A stretch of DNA of 32,899 nt from the NCBI GenBank assembly GCA_016937155.1, contig JAFGWM010000021.1, positions 1-32,899 on the forward strand, written 5' to 3'. Source of the DNA: Deltaproteobacteria bacterium. GTDB lineage: Bacteria > Myxococcota_A > Polyangia > HGW-17. Below, piece by piece: positions 1-6,790 of this stretch. A program made the position numbers and the translations under genes. The notes below the pieces were generated by a model, which saw only the letters and a list, made by a program, of their open reading frames with translations, searched no databases and had not been told where the DNA came from. Within the stretch, counting starts at the first letter, position 1; every line of letters begins with the position of its first letter.

Positions 1-147
1 GGACCTGGAATGCAGCCCGGAAGACCTGGAATGCCTCCCGGCGGACCTGGAATGCCTCCCGGCGGACCTGGAATGCCTCCCGGCGGACCTGGAATGCAGC
101 CCGGAAGACCTGGAATGCCTCCCGGCGGACCTGGGATTCCTGGAATG
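1..147 (+). repeat. 21-bp tandem repeats encoding PGMPPG heptads
   Basis: Six consecutive 21-bp units built on ggacctggaatgcctcccgg fill the left edge, followed by one degenerate unit. Two variants occur, one coding MPPGG and one coding MQPGR, in the order Q, P, P, P, Q, P. This suggests that blocks of more than one unit were duplicated. The array may continue beyond the window. Confidence 0.85.
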
Positions 148-1848
148 CCTCCTGATGACAGAACTGCGCCTGTTGATGCCCTTCCGTATGATCCTATTAA
201 GGCGATGATTCAGGCACAGAATAAGGAGAAATCCTCATTTATTGGAAAGATGCTGAATACACGTGGCAAAAAAATGATTGCTCTTGTTGGTGGCATTGTA
301 TTCGTAATGTTTGCACTCCTGATTGTTCTGAAGGCTACAAAGAAAAAACCAGAAGCCCCCAAAGTTGATCCGGCTGTTGAAGCTAGAAAACAGAAAGAAG
401 CTGAATTTAAAAAATTATTTGATCAGGCTAAAGAGCTTATTCTAAATGCTCAGGGCAGACCCGATTGGAATAAAATCATAAAGACTCTCGATAGTGCAGA
501 TAAACTGATTGAGGGAAAAGTTGGCCCACAGAAAAAAGTAGCTGAAAGTGGAAAAAAACTCGACGATTCAATTCAATTCGTGCTTGCCAGAGTCAATCGT
601 CTTGGCTTTGCAACTGAAGAATTGAACAAAAAACTTAAAGGACTTCCCGAAATTTATAAGGATATTAAAGATAATATCAGTGAGAAGGGGAGTGCTTGGT
701 ATAAAACTAATCTGGATAATGTAACGAAGACCATAAGTGACCGGCTCAAGGTTTCCGGTGTTATAAGAGCTGATATCAAAAAGATAAAAGATTATCTTGA
801 TATTGCAAAGACAACTGCAGCAAAAAGGAAAGCTGTCAAATTATATGATGATATAATTGATAAATATAAAGACTGTAAAGTTGCTTATAACTTAAGGAAT
901 GAACTCGTAAGGGAGGCATTCCCTGCTTATGTGGCTAAACGTAAAGTTCAAGAGTTTTCTGGTAAACCATCACTCATTGATGCATGCAGAGTTACAGAAG
1001 ATATTATTGCAGATCAAAAAGCGTTTCAGGCTGCCGGAGGTAGTGTTTCTGTAAGCAACGGTGGAACTGCCGGTGATACCAAGGCAGTTGTTAATTCCGG
1101 TGGCGGCGGTGGAGGTGGAGGTGGTTCCATACCAGCCAGTGTAAGAAATAAGTATAATGCCAAGGATTTCAACGGAGCGAAAGTTGAGGCTGAAGCTCTG
1201 GCAGCGAAAAAAACAGGAGCTGCTGCAGATAAATTTAAGGCACTGGCAGGCCAACTTGGTATAATGGCCAGTTCGTGGACCGCGATAAGTGTTAACAGCA
1301 CTAATTTTGCTGTTGTTGTTTCTTCAATAGAAAAATGCCTTTCCGTTGATGCTCAGTTTGGTGGAAAGCATTCGGGTGAATTGAAAAGCAAACTGGCTGC
1401 GGCGGCAAAAAGTCTTGCAAGTGTCCAGATAGCTACTGGAAGTTATGAATCGGCATACATCTCATATAAAAAAGCTGTTAGTGCAGGTGCTCAGGATGTT
1501 TCCAATATTCTTTCCACACTTGAAGCCAAAGCCAAAAATATTTATGAGGATGCCTATAAGATGGGATCAAACAGTGCAGGTGCAAAAGCCAAGTATCGAC
1601 AAGTCATGAATATGGTTCCTGCTTCCTCCGAAATATACGGAAAAGCAAAGGCAAGATTAAGTGGTGGACCGATGCCTATGAAAGATCCTGCAATTTACAT
1701 CATGTCCACTGCGACGAATAATCCAAGACCAATGCCTGCTATGAGGACAATAGTAAAACAGATGCGTCCTGTAATGAAGACAATGAAATCCATGAAATCG
1801 ATGAAATCCATGCGAGTTGTCGTTGATGACGACGACGATGACGATTGA
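1..1848 (+). CDS. Membrane protein with Pro/Gly/Met heptad repeats and Met/Lys-rich tail (5' truncated)
   Basis: The frame is open to the left edge, so the true start and probably an N-terminal cytosolic domain lie outside the window. Residues below are counted from the Met at base 10. Residues 1-48 are a heptad repeat of the form [G/R]-P-G-M-[P/Q]-P-G encoded by 21-bp DNA repeats. One membrane helix lies near residues 89-108 after basic residues, so the rest is probably periplasmic. That part is Lys/Ala-rich and helical, and TPR-like in places. It contains a run of nine glycines near residue 365-375. The end is rich in Pro, Met and Lys (MKSMKSMKSM) and closes with seven Asp. I do not recognise a family. 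The layout (cytosolic part, Pro-rich linker, one helix, periplasmic helical region) resembles membrane Ser/Thr kinases or FHA proteins of myxobacteria, but no kinase domain is visible here. Confidence 0.8.
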   Translation, partial: GPGMQPGRPGMPPGGPGMPPGGPGMPPGGPGMQPGRPGMPPGGPGIPGMPPDDRTAPVDALPYDPIKAMIQAQNKEKSSFIGKMLNTRGKKMIALVGGIVFVMFALLIVLKATKKKPEAPKVDPAVEARKQKEAEFKKLFDQAKELILNAQGRPDWNKIIKTLDSADKLIEGKVGPQKKVAESGKKLDDSIQFVLARVNRLGFATEELNKKLKGLPEIYKDIKDNISEKGSAWYKTNLDNVTKTISDRLKVSGVIRADIKKIKDYLDIAKTTAAKRKAVKLYDDIIDKYKDCKVAYNLRNELVREAFPAYVAKRKVQEFSGKPSLIDACRVTEDIIADQKAFQAAGGSVSVSNGGTAGDTKAVVNSGGGGGGGGGSIPASVRNKYNAKDFNGAKVEAEALAAKKTGAAADKFKALAGQLGIMASSWTAISVNSTNFAVVVSSIEKCLSVDAQFGGKHSGELKSKLAAAAKSLASVQIATGSYESAYISYKKAVSAGAQDVSNILSTLEAKAKNIYEDAYKMGSNSAGAKAKYRQVMNMVPASSEIYGKAKARLSGGPMPMKDPAIYIMSTATNNPRPMPAMRTIVKQMRPVMKTMKSMKSMKSMRVVVDDDDDDD

Positions 1849-1873
1849 TCTTCAGTTCTTTAATTAAATTCCC

Positions 1874-1902
1874 TTGACAACAGCACATCTTGAGCCTACT
1901 CT
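1874..1902 (+). promoter_or_regulatory. Sigma-70-type promoter for the yceD-rpmF-rpiB-rib operon
   Basis: A perfect -35 box TTGACA (1874-1879) is followed by a 17-bp spacer and TACTCT (1897-1902). The AT-rich stretch TTTAATTAAA lies just upstream, where an UP element would sit. The promoter falls 26 bp before the ATG at 1928 and 25 bp after the previous stop. A TTG start at 1874 would place translation inside the -35 box, which argues for the ATG at 1928. Confidence 0.7.
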
Positions 1903-1927
1903 CCCTTACCCGTTGTGGGAGTGTGTT

Positions 1928-2464
1928 ATGAGACCAGTTATTGTACAGTTAAGAGAAATCAGAGAACAGGCAAAAAAGCTTGACTATTTTATTGACAGTG
2001 AGTTCCTTGAGGCCAGGCTATCTGATGTTCTGGATTCAACAAAGCAGAGTTCATGTTCCGGTACAATAAAAGTTGAGAAGATTCAGGGCGGTGCGTATGT
2101 TACCGGACAGGTTAAATCTGAAATTTTTCTCAAGTGCAATAAATGCCTTAGTGGTTTCAACTATAATATTCCTGAACACTTCAGTTTTGTTCTGCTGAGA
2201 TCCCCAGACCATTTTAAGGATGAAACTGAGTTGAAATCAGGGGATTTGGATGTTGTTTATTTCTCAGGTGAGCAGATTGACCTTACAGATCACATTGTAG
2301 ATCATCTGATTCTGGAAATACCAATGAATCCAGTGTGCTCAGAAGATTGTACAGGTATTCAATATGACAGCAAAATTCCGCCAGAATTCCATACTGATCC
2401 CAGGTGGGAAGGTCTCAGGAAAATTGCTGGCATTGATAATAGTGTAACAGATAATAATTCTTAG
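1928..2464 (+). CDS. yceD: YceD/DUF177 family protein
   Basis: This 178-residue protein is a member of the DUF177 (YceD) family, which is typically encoded just before rpmF and is linked to large-subunit rRNA or ribosome maturation. Visible features are a CNKCL pair in the middle (near residue 71) and a second pair in NPVCSEDCTG near residue 139. These are the usual Cys positions of the family, although the last CPxCG motif found in many members is missing. The start at 1928 has a GGGAG ribosome site six bases upstream and gives the N-terminus MRPVIVQLREI, typical of the family. A longer reading from TTG at 1874 would overlap the promoter. The rpmF gene follows after 15 bp, in the canonical order. 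Confidence 0.9.
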   Translation: MRPVIVQLREIREQAKKLDYFIDSEFLEARLSDVLDSTKQSSCSGTIKVEKIQGGAYVTGQVKSEIFLKCNKCLSGFNYNIPEHFSFVLLRSPDHFKDETELKSGDLDVVYFSGEQIDLTDHIVDHLILEIPMNPVCSEDCTGIQYDSKIPPEFHTDPRWEGLRKIAGIDNSVTDNNS

Positions 2465-2479
2465 AAATGAGGTAGTAAA

Positions 2480-2671
2480 ATGGCAGTACCAAAGCAAAGA
2501 CAGTCAAAAATGAGAAGAGATTCAAGAAGAGCTCAGCATGATAAAATAAGTTCACCTCCAAATGCAAGTGCATGTCCCAGTTGTGGCGAACCCAGAATTC
2601 CCCACAGAGCATGTCCTTCCTGTGGACACTATCGCGACAGAGAATATGATACACTTATCACTGGTAGATAG
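2480..2671 (+). CDS. rpmF: 50S ribosomal protein L32
   Basis: This 63-residue protein begins MAVPKQRQSKMRRDSRRAQ, the standard bL32 N-terminus. It carries the zinc-ribbon pair CPSC...CPSC near residues 33-36 and 46-49. Length and composition are normal. A ribosome site GAGGTAG lies upstream. The Cys-containing (zinc-binding) form is kept. The stop codon shares its last base with a GTG that could start rpiB. In many bacteria rpmF is followed by plsX and fabH, but here it leads into rpiB and riboflavin genes. Confidence 0.97.
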   Translation: MAVPKQRQSKMRRDSRRAQHDKISSPPNASACPSCGEPRIPHRACPSCGHYRDREYDTLITGR

Positions 2672-2673
2672 TG

Positions 2674-3120
2674 ATGAAAAAAATATATATTGGTGCCGAT
2701 CATGGCGGGTTTGATCTGAAATCCGAACTTTGTGAGTACCTCACCACCACATTTGTTGAATTTGAGGATATTGGTGTATACAACACGGATAGTGTTGACT
2801 ATCCTGATATTGCAACCAAAGTATGCAAAATGGTTGACTCAGATCCTAACTCACTAGGTGTTTTGATGTGTGGTACCGGCATTGGTATAAGTATTGCCGC
2901 AAACAAGCATCGGAACATCAGGGCCGCACTGTGTTCAGACACTTACAGTGCGCGAATGGCAAGAGCCCATAATGATTCAAATGTTTTGTGTATGGGCGGC
3001 CGGGTTGTGGGAAGTGAACTGGCTAAAGATATTCTTTCGACTTTTCTTAAGAGTGAATTTGAAGGTGGTCGTCACAAGCGACGAATTGATAAAATCTCAG
3101 AACTTGAGAACAATATATAA
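2674..3120 (+). CDS. rpiB: Ribose 5-phosphate isomerase B
   Basis: RpiB/LacAB-family isomerase that interconverts ribose 5-phosphate and ribulose 5-phosphate in the cytosol (pentose phosphate pathway). The 148-residue length is standard. The N-terminal GADHGGF motif (D9, H10), the MCGTGIGISIAANK loop with catalytic Cys66 and the HND segment with His99 are all present. The start is either ATG at 2674 or GTG at 2671, which overlaps the rpmF stop by one base. Its product ribulose 5-phosphate is the precursor of the four-carbon unit of riboflavin, which fits the ribD and ribE genes that follow. Confidence 0.96.
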   Translation: MKKIYIGADHGGFDLKSELCEYLTTTFVEFEDIGVYNTDSVDYPDIATKVCKMVDSDPNSLGVLMCGTGIGISIAANKHRNIRAALCSDTYSARMARAHNDSNVLCMGGRVVGSELAKDILSTFLKSEFEGGRHKRRIDKISELENNI

Positions 3121-3158
3121 CATCTCAAAACCGTGTGTTGTCGTATTTCAGGTTTTTC

Positions 3159-4265
3159 ATGGATGCTGAAGATATCCGATACATGAAACTGGCCATGATC
3201 GAAGCGAAAAAGGGTGTCGGAAGGACTTCTCCGAATCCTCCTGTGGGGGCCGTTGTAGTTAGAGATGGTGAGGTGGTTTCAACTGGTTTTCATGAGTCGG
3301 CAGGTGAGCCACATGCTGAAATCATTGCATTGAAAAAAGCTGGAGAGAGGGCATATGGCGCTACGCTTTATGTCACACTCGAACCATGTAACCATTACGG
3401 TAAAACGCCTCCCTGTACAAAAGCAATATTGAAGGCCGGCATTAGAAAAGTAGTTTACTCCTGTGCAGATCCAGTGGCTGGGCATTGTGGTGGTGGCCTC
3501 TTTCTCAGGGAAAGTGGTGTGATTGTCACTGAAGGAATTCTAAAAAATGAAGGTGAGGAAATTTTACGTCCGTTTCTCTCAGTTTATTTAAAAGACAGAC
3601 CCTATATATTACTTAAAATGGGAATGACTCTTGACGGAAAAATTTATAGAACAAACAGAAGCGGATACATTACTTCAGATGAAAGTCTTCACCATGTGCA
3701 TGAGCTTCGAAACGAATTTGATGCAGTGATGATTGGTGGAAGAACTGCCAGAATTGATAATCCCCGACTGGATTGCCGTGGTGTAACTGGGGGCAGAGAT
3801 GGTGTAAAAATAGTAATTGATCCAACTCTTAAGAATCTGAGTCCTGAGTTAAAACTGTTTCAAAAAGGCACCGTGATTGTGGTTACTGGAGATGACTGTG
3901 ACAAGGACAGACTTTCGGAAATAAAGTCAAAAAGTGAATGCTTTTTAAAGTTTATTATCCCGAATGGGGATATTTTCAATAAAAAAAACCTTTCAACTGT
4001 AATGAAAGAGATTGCCACTTATGGTGTTTCAAGTATTTTGCTTGAGGGCGGAAGTTATCTGGCAGGTCAGATGCTGCATCATCATCTTGTGGATAGTGTA
4101 AAGTTCTTTTACAATTCATCCATTGCCGGAAACAATGGAACATTGAGTGCTGTTTCATCAATAACCGGAGATGACTTTTCTGATTTTAAAATAAAAATTA
4201 GAGCTCTGGAAAGTTATGTAGATGATTTTGTGGTTTCAGGTGATGTCATCTATAAGGATACCTGA
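3159..4265 (+). CDS. ribD: Bifunctional riboflavin biosynthesis deaminase/reductase RibD
   Basis: Catalyses two cytosolic steps of riboflavin synthesis: deamination of the diaminopyrimidine intermediate and NADPH-dependent reduction of its ribosyl side chain. The N-terminal deaminase domain (about residues 1-145) has the zinc motif HAE (His52, Glu54) and PCNHYGKTPPC (Cys77, Cys86). The reductase domain (about 148-369) has MTLDGKI, the ITSDES segment, the IGGRTARIDNPRL stretch and LLEGG near the end. The ATG at 3159 follows a short CAGG site and gives the usual N-terminus MDAEDIRYMKLAM. A GTG at 3135 would add eight residues. The usual DPNP...G.G stretch after the second zinc motif is shortened to ADPVAGHCGGG, a mild deviation. 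Confidence 0.95.
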   Translation: MDAEDIRYMKLAMIEAKKGVGRTSPNPPVGAVVVRDGEVVSTGFHESAGEPHAEIIALKKAGERAYGATLYVTLEPCNHYGKTPPCTKAILKAGIRKVVYSCADPVAGHCGGGLFLRESGVIVTEGILKNEGEEILRPFLSVYLKDRPYILLKMGMTLDGKIYRTNRSGYITSDESLHHVHELRNEFDAVMIGGRTARIDNPRLDCRGVTGGRDGVKIVIDPTLKNLSPELKLFQKGTVIVVTGDDCDKDRLSEIKSKSECFLKFIIPNGDIFNKKNLSTVMKEIATYGVSSILLEGGSYLAGQMLHHHLVDSVKFFYNSSIAGNNGTLSAVSSITGDDFSDFKIKIRALESYVDDFVVSGDVIYKDT

Positions 4266-4268
4266 GAA

Positions 4269-4871
4269 ATGTTTACAGGAATAATTGAAGATATAGGTAC
4301 TGTTACAAATGTTACCCCACTTTCGATGGCTGTTGAGCTGGAATTGAAAACAACAAAAATTCCTCTGGATGAGGTCAAGCTAGGCGACAGCATTGCAATA
4401 AATGGTATATGTCTTACGGTGACTTCAAAAAAACATGATGAAAATAAATTCAGCGTTCAGGCCGTTAAGGAGACTATTGACAGGACAACACTCACGATGT
4501 GGAAAAAAGGTTCTCTGGTAAATCTTGAAAGAGCCTTGTCATATGCCGGACGAATTGATGGACACCTGGTTAGCGGGCATGTAGATGACCGGGGAAGGAT
4601 AACAAGAATTAATTCCTCTGGTGCTCAGACTACGTTTACAGTTAATTATCCTCCTGAATTAAAGTCATTTTTGTCATTGAAAGGGAGTATTTGTGTGGAT
4701 GGAATAAGTTTGACCGTTGCATCACTTTCATCGGCTGCATTTGATGTTGCTGTTATTCCTTTTACAAAAGAGCACACAATACTGAGGTATAAAAGAGTAG
4801 GTGACCTTGTAAACCTTGAGGTGGATCTTATTGCAAGACATGTTTATGCAATGATGAATCCCAGGAGGTGA
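4269..4871 (+). CDS. ribE: Riboflavin synthase alpha chain
   Basis: Catalyses the dismutation of two 6,7-dimethyl-8-ribityllumazine molecules into riboflavin. The 200-residue protein shows the classic start MFTGIIEDIG and two lumazine-binding halves. The first contains GDSIAINGICLTV and the second contains GSICVDGISLTV, joined by GHLVSGHVD. It begins three bases after the ribD stop, so it is in the same operon. Its last codons, AGG AGG TGA, double as the ribosome-binding site of the next gene. The remaining genes of the pathway (ribBA, ribH) are not in the window. Confidence 0.96.
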   Translation: MFTGIIEDIGTVTNVTPLSMAVELELKTTKIPLDEVKLGDSIAINGICLTVTSKKHDENKFSVQAVKETIDRTTLTMWKKGSLVNLERALSYAGRIDGHLVSGHVDDRGRITRINSSGAQTTFTVNYPPELKSFLSLKGSICVDGISLTVASLSSAAFDVAVIPFTKEHTILRYKRVGDLVNLEVDLIARHVYAMMNPRR

Positions 4872-4875
4872 CAGT

Positions 4876-6684
4876 TTGAAAAATATCCGGTGGAGAAAAC
4901 AGTATGTCTCCAGAACGGTTACAGCTGCAGACATTTCACTCATAATAAAGCCTGGTTCACTCGTATTTATTCAATCTGGTGCTGCTGAACCTGGTTTTCT
5001 GATAAATGCTGCAATAGGTGACTCATCCATACCTGGAATATCTCTTCTCCAGGGATGGTCATTTTCAGATTCTGATTCATCTTTGAGTTTTAATTCTGGA
5101 TTTTTCTTTCGTGGCTCAAATGGGAAAAAATCTTTAAATCAGGCTAGTTATAATTATATTCCAGCTCATCTGAGTGAACTTCCAAGCTATTTTCAGAGTA
5201 AAATTATTGATCTCGATGTCGCATTAATTCAGGTTTCGCCTCCGGACGGGCATGGACTGATGAGTCTGGGAGTTGGTGTTGATATTACCAGAGCGGCAGT
5301 TCAGTCTGCAAAAACTGTAATAGCTCAGGTAAATCAGTTCATGCCTCGAACACATGGTGACAGTTTTATTTGTGTGGAGGATGTTGATTATTTCATTAAC
5401 CAGAGTGAAGAACTTATGGAGTTACCTGTACTGCACCCTGGGAAGGAAATAGAGGAGGCTCTTGGGAGTGAAATTTTTGAATTGATTCCATCAGGGGCAA
5501 CCATAAATGTTGGTTATGGTCAGGTTCCAGCGGGAATAGTCAGAAAATGCTACGGGCTCAAAGACATTGGGGTTCATTCAACCCTTGTTACAAACTGGCT
5601 TATGGAATTAATGCTTGAAGGTGCAATTACTAATAACTGTAAGAATATCAACAGGGGAAAAGCTGTTGCCTCAATGGCTGCAGGTACTAGACAATTCTAT
5701 GATTTTCTTGATGATAACCCTAATATTGAAATGCGATGTTCTGATTATGTAAATTCTCCTGAAGTGATATCTTCTCACCGGAATTTTTTCTCAATTCATG
5801 GTGGAGTAAAAATGGATCTCACCGGGCAGTTGACCTGTGAAAGGAATGAACCCGGATATTATGGTGGTGTTGGCGGGATTACAGATACCGCCAGAAATGC
5901 AATCAGGTCTACGGGCGGGGGAAGTGTTGTGGTTATGTTAAGCGTCAATAGCAGCGGCGAGAGTTCAATTGTGCCTCTTACAGGTGATGGAGTAGGCATT
6001 GAACTTAAAAGACAGGATATTGACTGGGTTATCACAGAGTTTGGTATCATTAACATGAGAGGGCGATCAATACGGCAAAGAGCCTTTGACTTGATTTCTA
6101 TAGCCCACCCGGATCATAGGGCGGAGTTACTTAATGCTGCACTGAGCAAAAAGTATGTTGATTTTTCTCCCGGCAGAACACACCTTTCTCATATGAATAT
6201 GAGAACAACGGAGATAAATGGAAGGTCTATGACAATTAAGACATGCTCATCTGCTGATCTCCCGACAATTGAGAGCTTTTATTACAAAATGAGCGAATCC
6301 TCTAAAAATTTCAGATTTTTCAGTGGTGAGTCATCTATCTCAAAACATATTAAAAATCTTGAAGAAACTGATGATATACATACTGTTACACTGTACCCTG
6401 TTGGTGGTCGTCAACTGATCGCTGTTGGAGAACTCAGTGCTTCTTCCAGAGAAGAAATTGGCGATTTTGCTATCGCAGTAGGTGAAAACTATCGAAAGAT
6501 GGGTTATGGAAAGCTTATACTGGAAAAAATAAGGGATCTGTCTCTTGAATTCGGATTAAAAACTATTCGTGCAGAGGTTCTTACCGGGAATTATGCAATG
6601 ATAAGGCTGCTTCGAAGTTATCCACTGAAATGGAATGAGACTGATATGGGCAGTTCATTAATTTTTACTGCAAACATTCAATAA
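4876..6684 (+). CDS. Acetyl-CoA hydrolase/CoA-transferase-like protein fused to GNAT acetyltransferase domain
   Basis: Residues about 1-440 match the 4-hydroxybutyrate CoA-transferase/acetyl-CoA hydrolase family. Visible segments are INVGYGQVPAG, YDFLDDNPNIEMR, MDLTGQL, YYGGVGG, ITEFGI and SIRQRAFDLISIAHPDHR. Residues about 450-602 are a GNAT domain with the acetyl-CoA loop YRKMGYGK. The family's catalytic glutamate sits in a GIH-T/S-E-M motif, but here the motif reads GVHSTL, with Thr at residue 236. The segment usually reading NSALEVDLTGQ reads HGGVKMDLTGQ. The N-terminal part may therefore bind CoA thioesters without transferring CoA. The start is a TTG with a perfect AGGAGG site supplied by the end of ribE. 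A role in protein or small-molecule acetylation controlled by acyl-CoA is inference. CoA-transferase/GNAT fusions are known from annotation. Confidence 0.85.
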   Translation: MKNIRWRKQYVSRTVTAADISLIIKPGSLVFIQSGAAEPGFLINAAIGDSSIPGISLLQGWSFSDSDSSLSFNSGFFFRGSNGKKSLNQASYNYIPAHLSELPSYFQSKIIDLDVALIQVSPPDGHGLMSLGVGVDITRAAVQSAKTVIAQVNQFMPRTHGDSFICVEDVDYFINQSEELMELPVLHPGKEIEEALGSEIFELIPSGATINVGYGQVPAGIVRKCYGLKDIGVHSTLVTNWLMELMLEGAITNNCKNINRGKAVASMAAGTRQFYDFLDDNPNIEMRCSDYVNSPEVISSHRNFFSIHGGVKMDLTGQLTCERNEPGYYGGVGGITDTARNAIRSTGGGSVVVMLSVNSSGESSIVPLTGDGVGIELKRQDIDWVITEFGIINMRGRSIRQRAFDLISIAHPDHRAELLNAALSKKYVDFSPGRTHLSHMNMRTTEINGRSMTIKTCSSADLPTIESFYYKMSESSKNFRFFSGESSISKHIKNLEETDDIHTVTLYPVGGRQLIAVGELSASSREEIGDFAIAVGENYRKMGYGKLILEKIRDLSLEFGLKTIRAEVLTGNYAMIRLLRSYPLKWNETDMGSSLIFTANIQ

Positions 6685-6746
6685 CAGACAAAAAGTGGTG
6701 TAGTGATTATTTACAGAAAAATCAAAATGAGCCATTTAACCGATAA

Positions 6747-6762
6747 CTAAATGCGCATTTAG
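6747..6762. promoter_or_regulatory. 16-bp perfect palindrome upstream of the lipoprotein gene (candidate operator)
   Basis: CTAAATGCGCATTTAG is its own reverse complement over all 16 bases. It lies three bases before a TATACT box (6766-6771) that could be a -10 element, so a bound dimeric regulator would overlap the promoter spacer. No good -35 box is visible, which would suit a regulated promoter. No T-run follows, so it is not a terminator of the gene before it. Confidence 0.5.
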
Positions 6763-6765
6763 GGG

Positions 6766-6771
6766 TATACT
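6766..6771 (+). promoter_or_regulatory. Possible -10 box for the lipoprotein gene
   Basis: TATACT matches the -10 consensus at five of six bases and lies 19 bp before the start codon at 6791. No clear -35 box is found 16-18 bp upstream. Support is the position in a 106-bp gap and the adjacent palindrome. Confidence 0.35.
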
Positions 6772-6790
6772 TTCATGGTGGAGGTTTCCA

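Noticed and set aside
1-147. Collagen-like Gly-X-Y domain
   Set aside because: Glycines recur with seven-residue periodicity instead of every third residue.
1874-1927. TTG start extending yceD by 18 codons
   Set aside because: The TTG is part of a perfect -35 box with a matching -10. The ATG at 1928 has a ribosome site and gives the usual N-terminus.
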